Assembly (NCBI RefSeq): GCF_900102855.1
Contig: NZ_FMWD01000003.1
Location: 280,140-344,139, forward strand
Source: Thiohalomonas denitrificans
GTDB lineage: Bacteria > Pseudomonadota > Gammaproteobacteria > Thiohalomonadales > Thiohalomonadaceae
Reading direction: 5' to 3'
DNA length: 64,000 bases
The position numbers were made by a program, and so were the translations under genes. The notes beneath the pieces were generated by a model. The model searched no databases. It was not told the origin of the DNA and saw only the letters and a list, made by a program, of their open reading frames with translations. Positions 45,301 to 60,065 of the stretch are shown piece after piece; within the stretch, counting starts at the first letter, position 1, and every line of letters starts with the position of its first letter.

Positions 45301-45872
45301 CACAAAAAGGCAAAAACCAGGTGCTCGCCGGACTGGTCAGCGGTATGCGGGTGATGACCACCCGCCGCGGCGACAAGATGGCCATCGTGACCCTGGATGA
45401 CCGAACTGCTCGCATCGACCTGAAACTGTTTTCGGAGGTCTTCGAGCGGGCTCGTGACAAGCTCGGCAAGGACCGGCTCGTCGTGGTCAAGGGTGAAGTG
45501 GGGGTCGACGACTATTCCGGAGGAAACAGCGTCAGTGTCGAGGAAGTGTATGAACTGGGCGAGGCGCGGCAGGTCTTCGGTCACGGAGTCATTATCGACC
45601 TCGACGAAGAGTCCCTGAACGAGTCGCTGATGGATGATCTTGCCGCCGCGCTCCGTGCCAGCGGTGAGGGTCAGTGTCCGGTCGTGATCGCCTATCACAA
45701 CCAGAAGGGCAGCGCACTGGCGGTGCTTGGCCACGCCTGGCGGGTCCTGCCCTCAGAGGAATTGATGGCTCGTCTGCATCGCCTGCTGGGGCCGGAGCGG
45801 GTACAAATCGATTACGACCGGGTCTCCCGTCACATGCCTTCCCTTCCCGAGCCCCAACCTTTCGAAGCCTGA
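42333..45872 (+). CDS. dnaE: DNA polymerase III alpha subunit
   Basis: A 1179-residue replicative polymerase of normal size (E. coli 1160). The N-terminal PHP domain opens [22 protein letters not shown]. The polymerase catalytic acids are in [20 protein letters not shown] near residue 408, with [17 protein letters not shown] just before. The tandem helix-hairpin-helix, the OB fold ([22 protein letters not shown]) and a C-terminal tau-binding region follow. It extends both DNA strands at the fork. Confidence 0.97.
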   Translation: MTPTFCHLRIHTEYSLVDGIVRIKPLVKAAAEAGMPAVALTDQCNLFALVKFYGAAQRAGVKPIVGVDLWLEDETEDPTREGPGQSTRLLLLCKDEIGYRHLTELVSRSYIENQHGGVPMIKKSWLTADSTRGLIALSGGREGDVGRAILDGKREVAARLLTEWIRLFGDNFYLELMRTGREGEEDYLHGAIELAMAMGVPVVATNDVRFLDKGDYDSHEVRVCIHEGRTLDDPRRSRRYSEQQYLRSPQEMAELFSDIPEALENSVEIARRCNLELKLGTYYLPDFPVPAGMTMDEYFRQLSREGLENRLKTLFDTEAPEFSELRRPYDERLERELGVITQMGFPGYFLIVADFIRWAKGNGVPVGPGRGSGAGSLVAYALTITDLDPLAYDLLFERFLNPERVSMPDFDVDFCMEGRDRVIDYVAEHYGRDKVSQIITYGTMAAKAVVRDVGRVLGHPYGFVDQISKLIPFEVGISLEKAMEDEPQLRERYEREDEVHDLIDMAQSLEGITRNAGKHAGGVVISPSKLTDFAPLFCEPGGQGLVTQFDKNDVESVGLVKFDFLGLRTLTIIDWALENIRQASGEEVDIATIPLDDRPVFDLLKACRTTAVFQLESRGMKELISRLQPDSFEEIIALVALFRPGPLQSGMVDNFINRKHGRETVSYPDPQYQHDLLKPILEPTYGIILYQEQVMQIAQALAGYTLGGADLLRRAMGKKKAEEMAKQRAVFQEGAEKNGIDPNLAIKIFDLVEKFAGYGFNKSHSAAYALVSYQTAWLKAHYPASFMAAVLSADMDNTDKVVTLIDECNSMGLDVVPPSVNTSAYKFTVREDGAVVYGLGAIKGVGEGAIASIVEERAHGPYQDLFDFCKRVDLKKANRRVMEALIRAGALDSIGPNRATMAAALPDALRIAEKHLQNAQAGMEDLFGFGTASEPGEGAYEYEVVPEWDDDIRLTGEKETLGLWLTGHPITRHEAELRHFITAPIVRLAPQKGKNQVLAGLVSGMRVMTTRRGDKMAIVTLDDRTARIDLKLFSEVFERARDKLGKDRLVVVKGEVGVDDYSGGNSVSVEEVYELGEARQVFGHGVIIDLDEESLNESLMDDLAAALRASGEGQCPVVIAYHNQKGSALAVLGHAWRVLPSEELMARLHRLLGPERVQIDYDRVSRHMPSLPEPQPFEA

Positions 45873-46158
45873 CCGGTAAAAACTTGCCAATCCCGCCCGG
45901 ACGGAGAGACCGGCCGTTGCTTGTCCAGCGAAGGATCAGCCGCCCCCTTTGTTTCAGGGTTCCCGCGGTCACGACTCGCCAGCCCAGAAGCAGCAACACC
46001 AGCAGCAGCGCCCGGGGACCGGAGGCGGCGGCGCCGCCGGAGCTTTCCGATACCACATCGACCACGTCGGCGGTAAAGGCGATGCAACTGGTAATTGCAG
46101 TATTGAGGTGGGAAAAAGATGTAGATGGGAGCGGAACGGGCGGCTTTCGGACTGGGCG
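45873..46158. other. Gap downstream of dnaE with a C-terminal-anchor-like fragment
   Basis: About 290 nt between convergent dnaE and the FeoB-like gene. On the minus strand an open frame without its own good start reads SESSGGAAASGPRALLLVLL and then LLGWRVV, which looks like a glycine-rich linker plus hydrophobic anchor. It may be the decayed tail of a lost secreted protein, or chance. Confidence 0.25.
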
Positions 46159-48216
46159 CTAACCGCCGCTGATAAAGCGAAATGCTTCCATTGACAGGCG
46201 AACCACACCGCTGACCAGAAGCGCCACCATCACCGAAACTGCTACCGAGATCAGCGCATAGCGGCGGCCGATGGTCCGGAGCATCACGGCGAACGTGGAT
46301 ACACACGGGATATAGAAGGTCAGGAAGATCAGAAAGGTGGTGATCTGCACCCAGTCGAGGACATTGCCCACCTCGAAGGTGCCGAGGGCCTGATAAACCA
46401 TCAGCAGTGACAGTTCCTTTCGCAGGATGCCGAACAGGATAGGAACGCCGAGTACCACCGGCAGCCCCAGCCACCAACCGGTGATGGGTGTCAGCACCGT
46501 ATTGATCAGACTGTCGGCGCCGACGTGGCTCAGCAGCGCGAGTACCACACTGCCCCCGACGAGTAGCGGTGTGACAATGGTAAGAATGTCACTGGTCCGC
46601 GCCCAGGTGGTGCTCAATAGCGTGTGCCACGACGGCAGTGCATAGGGCGGGATCTCCTGTACCTGCCCGGGGCCGGTCTCCGGGTAGTGGCGGGCGAGCA
46701 GTTTTCCGACCACGGCGATGACGACCATCGTCAGGAGAAATAGCGACAGTATGCCCACGCCCCCCAGGTACTTGCCCGCCAGCGCCAGGATGATAGCCGA
46801 GCGAGCGGAGCAGGGAACGAAGGTAATCAGAATCGATGCCACCACTCGCGCCCGTCCGCGGGTGGTGACCGCGGCGGCGGAGAGGGCAGGGACATTGCAA
46901 CCGAGCCCGAGCAGGAACGGGACGGCAACGCTGCCGTGCAGGCCAACGCGATGAAAGCCCCGGTCCAGGACGAAAGCGATGCGCTGCATGATGCCGGCCT
47001 GCTCGAGGGCTACCAGCAACATCACCAAAGGGATCATGTAGGGAACCACGATTCCCACCAATCCGATGAGCCCGTCCGCCACCGCCCTGCCGACGACGCC
47101 TGTGATCGACTGCGGTTCCCAGGCCGCGGCCCAGTCCACCAGTCGCGCCGCCGTCATGCTGTCGAGCCAGGCACTCACCTCGAACACCACAAACAGCACC
47201 GCACCGAATACGGCGAGACTTCCCGCCAGCCCCCACTGAGGATGCAGGAATAGCTCGTCAAGCCAGTAGCGCCATCCGCCACCTTCGTGAGATGCACCGA
47301 TACGCGTTACTGACTCGAACAGGCTGGCGGCACGATGATGGCGATCGGCATGCAGCTCTTCCTCCAGCCGGCGCGGCAGGTTCTTTTCCGCCTCTCCCCG
47401 CAGGCGCTCCAGTTCGGGAACGAGCTCGGGAAAGTGTTGCTGCAGCTCATCCCCGAAGTAGGGATCGCCGATGGCCACCTGCATCAGCAGAAAGGGGTGG
47501 GGCACCCGGAACGCCGCGTGGATATCGGGACGATTAAGTGCCCGACTGAGTGGCTGGAGGGGGCCGCAGATGTGTGGACTGGCCGGTTGGGAAAGCGGAC
47601 ATACCTCCTCACGCACCGCCTCGGCAGCCTTGGCGAACAATTCCGAGATGCCGTGTCCCATCAGAACCGTGGTGGGCACGACGGGGATACCCAGCTGCCG
47701 GCTAAGACTTCTGGTATTGATGTGCAGTCCCTTGTGAGCGGCCTCATCCATCATATTGAGGGCCAATACCACGGGACGCCCCAGTTGCGACAACTCCAGG
47801 GTGAGTTCGAGGTGCCGATCGAGGGCGGTGGCATCCACCACCTGAATGATCACATCAGGAGGTGCCAGGGGGGCCGGTGGCGCCTCCGGCTCATGGGCGG
47901 CCACCGGAGGCAATTCATCACCCCAAAGCAGATAGCGCAACGCGACCTGTTCATCGCTGCGAAGCAGGTGCAGCGAGCGGATGCTGGGAAGGTCCACCAC
48001 CCGCGCCTCATCCAGGCCGATTTGAACCGAGCAGTCGCGGTAAGCCCGCTGTGTCCCACCCAGTTCGCCAGTGTGGACCGAGGTACTGGATACCGCATCG
48101 AACAGCGTGCTCTTTCCGCTGTTGGGCATGCCGATGAGGGCGATGCGCAGGCGGTGCTCTCCTCGAAAGAGGCGATTCGGGATGGGGACGACGGATTCAC
48201 GGTGGGATTTGGACAT
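46159..48216 (-). CDS. FeoB-like ferrous iron/metal transporter
   Basis: A 685-residue protein with an N-terminal small GTPase domain (G1 IGMPNSGKSTLFDAV, G4 NMMDEA) and a membrane part with about nine helices. Pore landmarks are LGLGCNVPALSAAAV and ITFVPCSARSAIILALAG, the paired Cys-containing gate motifs of FeoB. A proline/alanine-rich insert (AAHEPEAPPAPLAPP) lies in the G domain and the G3 motif is altered (VVDLPSIRSL instead of DLPGxYSL). It is shorter than classical FeoB (about 770), and no feoA or feoC is adjacent. Iron transport is likely; another divalent metal is possible. Confidence 0.82.
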   Translation of the reverse strand: MSKSHRESVVPIPNRLFRGEHRLRIALIGMPNSGKSTLFDAVSSTSVHTGELGGTQRAYRDCSVQIGLDEARVVDLPSIRSLHLLRSDEQVALRYLLWGDELPPVAAHEPEAPPAPLAPPDVIIQVVDATALDRHLELTLELSQLGRPVVLALNMMDEAAHKGLHINTRSLSRQLGIPVVPTTVLMGHGISELFAKAAEAVREEVCPLSQPASPHICGPLQPLSRALNRPDIHAAFRVPHPFLLMQVAIGDPYFGDELQQHFPELVPELERLRGEAEKNLPRRLEEELHADRHHRAASLFESVTRIGASHEGGGWRYWLDELFLHPQWGLAGSLAVFGAVLFVVFEVSAWLDSMTAARLVDWAAAWEPQSITGVVGRAVADGLIGLVGIVVPYMIPLVMLLVALEQAGIMQRIAFVLDRGFHRVGLHGSVAVPFLLGLGCNVPALSAAAVTTRGRARVVASILITFVPCSARSAIILALAGKYLGGVGILSLFLLTMVVIAVVGKLLARHYPETGPGQVQEIPPYALPSWHTLLSTTWARTSDILTIVTPLLVGGSVVLALLSHVGADSLINTVLTPITGWWLGLPVVLGVPILFGILRKELSLLMVYQALGTFEVGNVLDWVQITTFLIFLTFYIPCVSTFAVMLRTIGRRYALISVAVSVMVALLVSGVVRLSMEAFRFISGG

Positions 48217-48371
48217 CGGTCACATTTTTCCCAATTCGACGCTCCCGGTCCAGCGCGCCGGTGAAATTTATCGAAAGTTGAACAATGTCACGATTTGACC
48301 GGGAATCCCCGTGACGGCCGGCGGTCCATAATTTGAAGAGCGTGAAGACCTATGGTCGGGAATCGAGGGGC

Positions 48372-49313
48372 ATGGCGAAGCAAAATCTGTATGACCTGAT
48401 CGAGCCGCAGAAACCGGAGTCGGTGGAACGGGAAGTCGTTGCCACCATGCGGGCGATCGACGCGGAGTTCGAGGTGGATCGTCTGCAGCACCTCTATAGG
48501 CACATCGTGCTGCTGTTTCAGGGACTGTATCCCGGATATCGGGCCAGTGATGCCTGGTACCATGACCTGGAACACACCAATGCGGTATTTCTCTGTGTGG
48601 CGGCCATGCTGGACGGGGCGCACCAGGACGGTGTCCGGATCAGTTCCCGCGGGAAACTCCTGGTACTTGCCTGTGCACTGTTCCATGACGTCGGGTTGAT
48701 TCGGCGCCTGGACGAGACCGAGGGCACTGGAGCCCGCTTCACAGTGGGTCATGAGGGCCGCAGTATCGCCTCGATGACCGACTATTTTGTCAAACACGGC
48801 TTTTCGGACGAGTCGATCACCGATGCGACCCACATCATTCTCTGTACCGTACTGAACAAGGCGGTAGGAGAAATCCCTTTTCGAAACACTGAAGTGAGAA
48901 AACTGGGTCAGATTCTCGGGAGCGCCGATGTGGTTGCGCAGATGGCCGACCGGGCCTATCTCGAGAAGCTCCTGCTACTCTTCCGGGAGTTCCGGGAAGC
49001 TCGTCTCCCCGGTTATGAATCGGAACTGGATCTGTTGGAGAAGACGCCCACTTTCTATCAAAAGGTCGTGAAACGTCGTCTCGAGGACGAATTCGACCAC
49101 GTCGATGCCTTCCTGGATGCGCACGCCAGGGTCCGCTGGGGCCAGGAGGAGGAACCTTTTCACCTGGCTATCGACCGAAACCTGCAATACCTGGAACAGA
49201 TCCTGGCCACCGACAAGTCTCACTACCGAAACTGGTTACGCCGCGGCGACGTGGTGGCCTCTCTGCCACGGGAACCGCAGGATTCCGGTAAGGATGCCCC
49301 CGAGTCGCAGTAA
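48372..49313 (+). CDS. HD-domain metal-dependent phosphohydrolase-like protein
   Basis: A 313-residue cytoplasmic protein with the HD signature: YHDLEHTNAV (first metal His), LACALFHDVGL (the HD pair) and a distal GSADVVAQMADRAYLEKLLLLFREF stretch carrying the last Asp. It resembles the cyclic-nucleotide phosphodiesterase-like HD group without sensor domains. The substrate is unknown. ATG 48372 is used, though the GAGGGG upstream is close; TTG 48333 would add 13 residues. It is divergent from the FeoB-like gene. Confidence 0.7.
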   Translation: MAKQNLYDLIEPQKPESVEREVVATMRAIDAEFEVDRLQHLYRHIVLLFQGLYPGYRASDAWYHDLEHTNAVFLCVAAMLDGAHQDGVRISSRGKLLVLACALFHDVGLIRRLDETEGTGARFTVGHEGRSIASMTDYFVKHGFSDESITDATHIILCTVLNKAVGEIPFRNTEVRKLGQILGSADVVAQMADRAYLEKLLLLFREFREARLPGYESELDLLEKTPTFYQKVVKRRLEDEFDHVDAFLDAHARVRWGQEEEPFHLAIDRNLQYLEQILATDKSHYRNWLRRGDVVASLPREPQDSGKDAPESQ

Positions 49314-49421
49314 TCTCTGCCACGGTCCGCGGCAGACGATGCAGGGAGTATCGGATTCCCTCAATCTCTTCGCCTTTACCCGGCTTTTTCGGGCCCTTTT
49401 GCCCTCTTTGTGACGAGCGGT

Positions 49422-49451
49422 TTGTATGCGATTCGTGTAAGCCGGTAAACT
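49422..49451 (+). promoter_or_regulatory. Possible promoter of accA
   Basis: TTGTAT (49422-49427), an 18-nt spacer and TAAACT (49446-49451) lie 43 nt before the accA start. A moderate sigma-70 match. Confidence 0.3.
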
Positions 49452-49494
49452 ACGCCGAATCCCGATAGCAGGTCGGCCTCGAAGAACTACATCT

Positions 49495-50457
49495 ATGAAT
49501 CTGAATTTTCTGGAATTTGAACAACCGATAGCCGAGCTGGAGGCGAAGATCGAAGAGCTTCGCTATGTCGGCGATGATAATGAAGTCAATCTGTCGGAAG
49601 AGATCGACAAGTTGCGCTCAAAGAGTCGCAATCTCACTGAGCAGATCTTCTCCAATCTCAACGCCTGGCAGGTCTCCCAGCTGGCCCGACACCCGCAACG
49701 ACCCTATACACAGGATTACGTGGAACGCATTTTCACGGAATTCGAGGAATTGCACGGGGATCGCGCCTATGCCGATGATGCTGCGATCATCGGTGGTGTG
49801 GCTCGTCTGGAAGGTCGGCCGGTGATGGTAATCGGTCACCAGAAGGGGCGCGACACTACGGAAAAAGTGCGCCGCAACTTCGGCATGCCGCGTCCGGAGG
49901 GCTATCGGAAGGCGCTTCGCCTGATGGAGATGGCCGAGCGCTTCAAGATGCCGGTTCTCACCTTTATCGATACACCGGGAGCATACCCCGGGGTCGGGGC
50001 CGAGGAGCGCGGGCAGAGCGAGGCGATTGCCCGGAATCTGTTTGCCATGTCCAGGCTCAAGACGCCGATTATTTGTACGGTTGTTGGTGAGGGCGGCTCT
50101 GGCGGGGCGCTTGCCGTCGGCGTCGGCGATCGGGTGATGATGTTGGAGTACAGCACCTACTCCGTTATTTCTCCGGAGGGATGCGCCTCGATTCTGTGGA
50201 AGAGTGCCGAACGGGCTTCCGATGCGGCAGAAGCGCTTGGGGTCACCTCCGAGCGTCTCAAGCAGCTGGGGCTTATCGATCAGATCATCAGCGAACCGCT
50301 GGGTGGGGCGCATCGTGACGTAAATACGATGGCGACCCGCCTTCGCACCGCGCTGGTCGAGAGTCTGGATGTATTGACGGGTATTCCTATCGACAAACTG
50401 CTGGAGCAACGCTACGAGCGGCTGATGGGCTTCGGTAATTACGAAGACAAAGGCTGA
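49495..50457 (+). CDS. accA: Acetyl-CoA carboxylase carboxyltransferase alpha subunit
   Basis: A 320-residue protein of standard AccA length (E. coli 319). It opens [22 protein letters not shown]-type and contains [58 protein letters not shown] and [19 protein letters not shown], the crotonase-fold oxyanion motifs. With AccD it makes malonyl-CoA, the precursor of fatty acids and so of lipid A acyl chains. Confidence 0.97.
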   Translation: MNLNFLEFEQPIAELEAKIEELRYVGDDNEVNLSEEIDKLRSKSRNLTEQIFSNLNAWQVSQLARHPQRPYTQDYVERIFTEFEELHGDRAYADDAAIIGGVARLEGRPVMVIGHQKGRDTTEKVRRNFGMPRPEGYRKALRLMEMAERFKMPVLTFIDTPGAYPGVGAEERGQSEAIARNLFAMSRLKTPIICTVVGEGGSGGALAVGVGDRVMMLEYSTYSVISPEGCASILWKSAERASDAAEALGVTSERLKQLGLIDQIISEPLGGAHRDVNTMATRLRTALVESLDVLTGIPIDKLLEQRYERLMGFGNYEDKG

Positions 50458-50580
50458 TTGCCAGTGCTGTCACAATCAGGTTCCTGCGGGAATCGGGTGA
50501 CGGTGGCGAGTCTGGAACCTCGCGGATTTTCGTCCGTTTCCCGGTCAGCGCGTGCCGCCATCGAGGGCGGTGAATAGACG

Positions 50581-55937
<5,357 letters not shown>

Positions 55938-55958
55938 TTCGAATGTGACGGCTGGGGT

Positions 55959-55982
55959 TGCCCGGACAGGTCTCTCCGGGCA
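55959..55982 (+). terminator. Hairpin after eno
   Basis: TGCCCGGA-N8-TCCGGGCA, an 8-bp stem 22 nt after the eno stop, without a T tract. It is a likely 3' stem of the eno transcript; intrinsic termination is uncertain. Confidence 0.45.
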
Positions 55983-56181
55983 TCCTTGGATGCACCCACC
56001 CGATGGATGGGAACACCGCAAAGGCGCTGCGGGTGTCGAGGTTCGCTGATGAAGACGCTTGTCGATGGATTTCCTGTCTGTCGCACCCTAATCAGCAATT
56101 TTGTAAACCTCGGCATGTTCGGCGTCTCTGCGATGCAAATACCGCTATCTTCGGTGTATCTGCTGAGTATCTGGTCCCGTC

Positions 56182-56454
56182 ATGAGACTGCTTGCCACAA
56201 CCCTCATCCTCTTGCTGGCGCTCCTGCAGTACAAGCTGTGGTTGGGAGACGGCGGATTGCTCAAGGTTCGCCAACTCAATGCCGCTATCGAATCCCAGAG
56301 TGCGGAAAACGCCGGATTACGCGAGCGCAACCGGGCGCTGGAGGCGGAGGTTCGTGACCTGAAGAAGGGCCGAGAGGCCATCGAGGAGCGGGCGCGCACC
56401 GAGCTGGGAATGATCAGAGAGGGTGAGACTTTCTATCAGGTGGTGGAAGAGTGA
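56182..56454 (+). CDS. ftsB: Cell division protein FtsB
   Basis: A 90-residue bitopic membrane protein: N-terminal membrane helix (LLATTLILLLALLQYKLW), the YKLWLGDGG motif conserved in FtsB, a coiled coil (VRQLNAAIESQSAENAGLRE and onward) and a C-terminal ELGMIREGETFYQVVE tail. It forms the FtsQLB divisome complex. It is followed closely by ispD, the standard order. Confidence 0.93.
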   Translation: MRLLATTLILLLALLQYKLWLGDGGLLKVRQLNAAIESQSAENAGLRERNRALEAEVRDLKKGREAIEERARTELGMIREGETFYQVVEE

Positions 56455-56485
56455 ACGAACCCTTCTTGCGGCATCGCGAGGCGCG

Positions 56486-57196
56486 ATGAACTCCCCATAT
56501 TCTATTGCCGATTGGTGGGCAGTGGTGCCCGCGGCCGGTGTCGGCCGGCGCATGAATGGCGAAAGGCCCAAGCAGTACCTGGAACTCAATGGCCATCGAG
56601 TGATTGACCATACCCTGCATCGCCTGGGGTCTCATCGGGGCTTGCGCGGCCTGGTGGTTGCCATCAACACCGAGGATGAATATTGGTCGGCACCAAAGGT
56701 GCCCGTGGCGTTGGAAACGGTACCGGGAGGCGAGGAACGCTGCCATTCCGTCCTTAACGGTCTGGAACAGCTGGCCGGACGGGCCGATGATGATGACTGG
56801 GTGTTGGTGCACGATGCGGCACGTCCCTGTCTGAGGGCCGAGGACCTCGATGCCCTGCTGTCCGAGCTGGCGGGACATCCGGTGGGTGGCCTGTTGGGGC
56901 TGCCGATTGCGGATACGGTGAAGCGGACCGATAGCCGGGGGGATGTCCTGGAGACCATATCCCGGGAAGGGCTCTGGCGCGCTTTGACACCGCAGATGTT
57001 TCGCTTTGGTTTGCTACGGCAAGCCCTTTGGGCGGCCCTGGAAGCCGGCGAATGGGTCACCGACGAAGCGGCAGCCATCGAACGGGCCGGATATCGACCG
57101 AAGATGGTCGAAGGTCACGGCGACAACATCAAGATCACCCGTCCCCAGGATCTACCCCTGGCGGCACTCTATCTGGCTCAGCAGGAGGAGGCATGA
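56486..57196 (+). CDS. ispD: 2-C-methyl-D-erythritol 4-phosphate cytidylyltransferase
   Basis: A 236-residue nucleotidyltransferase: [22 protein letters not shown] (CTP loop with Arg/Lys), [22 protein letters not shown] and [13 protein letters not shown], with [15 protein letters not shown] near the end. It is the third enzyme of the MEP isoprenoid pathway, which also makes the undecaprenyl carrier needed for the EPS. ATG 56486 is chosen because family similarity begins just after it. It overlaps ispF by ATGA. Confidence 0.95.
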   Translation: MNSPYSIADWWAVVPAAGVGRRMNGERPKQYLELNGHRVIDHTLHRLGSHRGLRGLVVAINTEDEYWSAPKVPVALETVPGGEERCHSVLNGLEQLAGRADDDDWVLVHDAARPCLRAEDLDALLSELAGHPVGGLLGLPIADTVKRTDSRGDVLETISREGLWRALTPQMFRFGLLRQALWAALEAGEWVTDEAAAIERAGYRPKMVEGHGDNIKITRPQDLPLAALYLAQQEEA

Positions 57197-57669
57197 GGAT
57201 TGGCCACGGTTATGATGCGCACCGCTTTGCTCCGGAGCGCCAGCTGGTGCTGGGGGGCGTTCGGGTCGAGTTCGAGAAGGGCATGGCGGCGCACTCCGAC
57301 GGGGATGTGGTTCTGCACGCCCTGTGTGATGCATTGCTGGGTGCGGCCGGGCTCGGCGATATCGGCAAACATTTCCCCGATACCAGTGACGATTTCAAGG
57401 ATATCGATAGTCGCATTCTGTTACGGCGGGTGGTTGCAACCCTCACCACCAGGGGGTTCAGCGTCGGCAATGTCGATCTGACCATCATTGCCCAGACCCC
57501 CAGACTCTCGGAATACATCGAGAACATGCGCGTGAACATTGCCGCGGACCTCGACATCGAACCGGGTCGGGTGAACGTCAAGGCAACCACTACCGAAAAA
57601 ATGGGTTTTACGGGCCGTGCCGAAGGGATCGCCACCCACGCCGTGGCCTTGCTCGAGGAGCGCCCATGA
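57193..57669 (+). CDS. ispF: 2-C-methyl-D-erythritol 2,4-cyclodiphosphate synthase
   Basis: A 158-residue trimeric enzyme: [12 protein letters not shown] (metal-binding Asp/His), [36 protein letters not shown] and [21 protein letters not shown] 57193 overlaps the ispD stop and follows GGAGGAGG. It forms the cyclodiphosphate in the MEP pathway. Its stop overlaps truD (ATGA), making ispD-ispF-truD one translationally coupled unit. Confidence 0.96.
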   Translation: MRIGHGYDAHRFAPERQLVLGGVRVEFEKGMAAHSDGDVVLHALCDALLGAAGLGDIGKHFPDTSDDFKDIDSRILLRRVVATLTTRGFSVGNVDLTIIAQTPRLSEYIENMRVNIAADLDIEPGRVNVKATTTEKMGFTGRAEGIATHAVALLEERP

Positions 57670-58691
57670 CCTCCTGGCCCATGGAGTGGGCCTTCGCGCA
57701 CGGCGGTCCCGCCGGAACCGGTGTGATTCGCACAGCGCCGGAGGATTTTCGCGTCGATGAAATCCCCCTGGTCACGCCTGATGGCGCTGGCGAACACGTC
57801 CTGCTGCATGTCGAAAAGCGTGGTGCGAATACCGACTTCGTTGCCCGTTTGCTGACCCGGCTCGCCGGTGTACGGCCGGTGGATGTCAGTTTCGCCGGGA
57901 TGAAGGATCGCCATGCCGTCACCACCCAGTGGTTCAGCGTGCGGCTGGGTGGCAGCGATGAGCCGGACTGGTCCGCACTGGAGAGTGATGAAGTCCGGAT
58001 CCTGGATAGCATTAGGCATGGACGCAAATTGCGCCGCGGTGCGCTGAAGGGCAACCGTTTCTCCCTGGTGGTACGCGAGGTCGAAGCCGACCGGGGTGAG
58101 TTGCAGGAGCGCCTCGAAATCATTAAAGCGCAGGGTGTCCCGAACTACTTTGGACCCCAGCGGTTCGGGCGAGGTGCCGGGAACCTGGACCGGGCCGAAG
58201 CCCTGTTTCGCGGCGAGTTTCGCGAACGTAACCGTACGAAACGGGGGCTCTATCTCTCGGCCGCCCGCTCCTGGCTGTTCAATCGCGTACTCTCGGAGCG
58301 GGTCCTGACCAACACCTGGAATCGCCCGCTCACCGGCGAGGTACTGATGCTGGACGGACGTAGTGCCGTCTTTCCCGGCGAGGCCGACGACAGTGCGCTT
58401 CCCGGCCGCGTGGGAGCGGGAGAGATCCATCCCACCGGACCTCTCTGGGGAGAAGGACACCGTATGCCTGCAGAGGATGCGCTGCGGCTGGAAGACCAGG
58501 TGTTGACCGGCCTGGATAGCTTCAAGGAGGGTTTGGAAGCTGCGCGACTGAAGCAGGAGCGCCGGGCACTCCGCCTTCCGGTCCGCCATCTTGAGTGGAA
58601 TCTGCAGACCGACACCTTGGAAATCGCCTTTCAGCTGGACCCCGGCACCTACGCCACCACGGTGCTTCGGGAACTGCTTGAGGTCGAATAG
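57666..58691 (+). CDS. truD: tRNA pseudouridine(13) synthase
   Basis: A 341-residue TruD protein: [47 protein letters not shown] with the catalytic Asp, and [20 protein letters not shown], then the TRUD insertion domain. It makes pseudouridine 13 in tRNA-Glu. In E. coli surE follows directly; here 5 kb of other genes intervene. Confidence 0.95.
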   Translation: MTSWPMEWAFAHGGPAGTGVIRTAPEDFRVDEIPLVTPDGAGEHVLLHVEKRGANTDFVARLLTRLAGVRPVDVSFAGMKDRHAVTTQWFSVRLGGSDEPDWSALESDEVRILDSIRHGRKLRRGALKGNRFSLVVREVEADRGELQERLEIIKAQGVPNYFGPQRFGRGAGNLDRAEALFRGEFRERNRTKRGLYLSAARSWLFNRVLSERVLTNTWNRPLTGEVLMLDGRSAVFPGEADDSALPGRVGAGEIHPTGPLWGEGHRMPAEDALRLEDQVLTGLDSFKEGLEAARLKQERRALRLPVRHLEWNLQTDTLEIAFQLDPGTYATTVLRELLEVE

Positions 58692-58704
58692 AAGCCGGTC
58701 CGAA

Positions 58705-58730
58705 GGGCTCCCGCTTCCGGGCGGGAGCCC
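58705..58730. terminator. Bidirectional hairpin between truD and the lyase-like gene
   Basis: GGGCTCCCGC (58705-58714), a 6-nt loop and GCGGGAGCCC (58721-58730): a perfect 10-bp GC-rich stem lying in the 44-nt gap between two convergent stops. No T tract on either side, but the position and strength suggest it blocks read-through both ways. Confidence 0.6.
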
Positions 58731-58735
58731 CAGGC

Positions 58736-59644
58736 TTACTGTACGGATACGTTTGTCGGAGGGTTCGGGGCCACGGAGACACAGCCGATCGGTTGGGTAG
58801 AGATCACAAAGGCGTCCAGATAGCGCTTCTGATCCGCGGGTGAACTGCTGTTCCAGTAGTTTTCGAGCATGACGGAGTTGATCCCGTAATCATCCCAACG
58901 GCCCACCCAGTTCAGGTCGGTGCGGCTGGCCTGCAGTTTGCCGTCGATCCGGTACTCGAATATCCCATCCGCCTTCCCCGGGCTATTCAGCTTGATACGT
59001 GATTCGACGCAGTGCCACTTCCCGGCCTGCAACGGTGTGGTTCCTTTTCGCGCGCCCAGCCAGGTGAGATTGCTGAAGTCATTCCATTTTGTCGTGACAA
59101 GGCGGTCGTCCTCGATGCCGGAGGCCGGGTCCATCTTCAGATAGGCGCGATCACTGGAGTCCGACCAGATATGCCCGATCATCGCCTGGGCCCGGTTACC
59201 ATTGGCAAAGATGGTGACCCGGGAACTCTTGTCCGGGTATCCGATAAACCCGTCCTGCAATTTGGTGTAGTAGCGCCAGTAGATTTCCCTGAAATCGGAA
59301 CTCCCGTGGCTTTGGCTGCCCAGCGGGTTGCGCCCGAAATGCCTGTAGAGCCATCCGGCGCTCACTTCTCCGGACTGAAAGCGCGCTTGCAGCGCATATT
59401 TTCCATGGGCGTTCTGGGAGGTCGTCCGCCGGAAGTCACCGTCATCGTCGTTATATTCGGCATAGTTTTCGGCGACAGTTCCCTTGGGCCCCAGATCCTC
59501 ATCCTCGAAGCTGTCGCACCAGAGGACAGCCGGATCCGGGTCACTCCCCTTCGGGCAGAAGCTTTCCGCGGCTGAAACGGCGCTACTGGACAGGGCCAGA
59601 CCCACAGCAAGCAGCAGTGGGGAAACTGTGCGGTGTATTAACAT
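58736..59644 (-). CDS. Secreted polysaccharide-lyase-like protein
   Basis: A 302-residue exported protein. ATG 59644 follows GGAGAAGG and opens a clear signal peptide (LLLAVGLALSSSAVSAAES). The mature part is a beta-jelly-roll with WCDSFEDEDLGPKGT, REIYWRYYTKLQDGFIGYP, KWNDFSNLTWLGARKG, GKWHCVESRIKLNSPGKADG and FEYRIDGKLQASRTDLNW, resembling the heparin-lyase-like group of polysaccharide lyases. Catalytic residues cannot be fixed. It ends NPPTNVSVQ, nearly the same tail as the beta-helix protein at 23309. A role in trimming or releasing the EPS is likely. Confidence 0.72.
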   Translation of the reverse strand: MLIHRTVSPLLLAVGLALSSSAVSAAESFCPKGSDPDPAVLWCDSFEDEDLGPKGTVAENYAEYNDDDGDFRRTTSQNAHGKYALQARFQSGEVSAGWLYRHFGRNPLGSQSHGSSDFREIYWRYYTKLQDGFIGYPDKSSRVTIFANGNRAQAMIGHIWSDSSDRAYLKMDPASGIEDDRLVTTKWNDFSNLTWLGARKGTTPLQAGKWHCVESRIKLNSPGKADGIFEYRIDGKLQASRTDLNWVGRWDDYGINSVMLENYWNSSSPADQKRYLDAFVISTQPIGCVSVAPNPPTNVSVQ

Positions 59645-60065
59645 CAAACCTTCTCCGCTAGTCAATGTTGGATCGTTCCAAAGAAGAATCGGCCTAGTGG
59701 GTCTGTCCGAGAATAGCAATGGGCTCCAAAATGCAGGTTGGCGCTGAGGAACGAAGCCCAACAAAATCAGCGTCGGGGTTCGCATAACTCATCCCAACCT
59801 GCAAAAACGATGTTCTCGAACAGGCTCCTGCCAAATCTGCAGTGGGAAGATAACGGTATCCAGTTCCCGGTGTTGCCGCATGGTTCGCAAAAAGAGGGTG
59901 CATTCCCTACCAGAAACGGGCTTGTTAGTCGTTTCTTGAACCGTGAATGCTTTTTGTCTGTCTTCGCCGAAGGGAATATTCAATCTATACTGGAAGAAGA
60001 TAGCGTCAGCAGAAAAAATTTCGTGCTAACGCCACATTCAGGAAGAAAAACATGGATTGTTTGTC
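59645..60065. other. Divergent gap with small inverted-repeat element
   Basis: About 420 nt between the lyase-like gene and manC. It contains the repeat at 59732-59803 and otherwise no gene I can support. The promoter of manC should lie in the AT-rich part at about 59950-60050. Confidence 0.35.
59732..59803. repeat. 72-nt element with 10-bp terminal inverted repeats
   Basis: TGCAGGTTGG (59732-59741) and CCAACCTGCA (59794-59803) bound a stretch containing CGCTGAGGAACGAAGCCCAACA. This text belongs to a widespread dispersed palindromic family in proteobacteria. Confidence 0.6.

Noticed and set aside
44397-45734. 445-codon minus-strand frame within dnaE
   Set aside because: Shadow of dnaE codons with histidine-rich, domain-free text.
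47335-48264. 309-codon plus-strand frame opposite the FeoB-like gene
   Set aside because: No motif and no ribosome site; the minus strand has GTPase and pore motifs.
57210-58589. 459-codon minus-strand frame across ispF and truD
   Set aside because: It spans two well supported plus-strand genes and shows no family signature.
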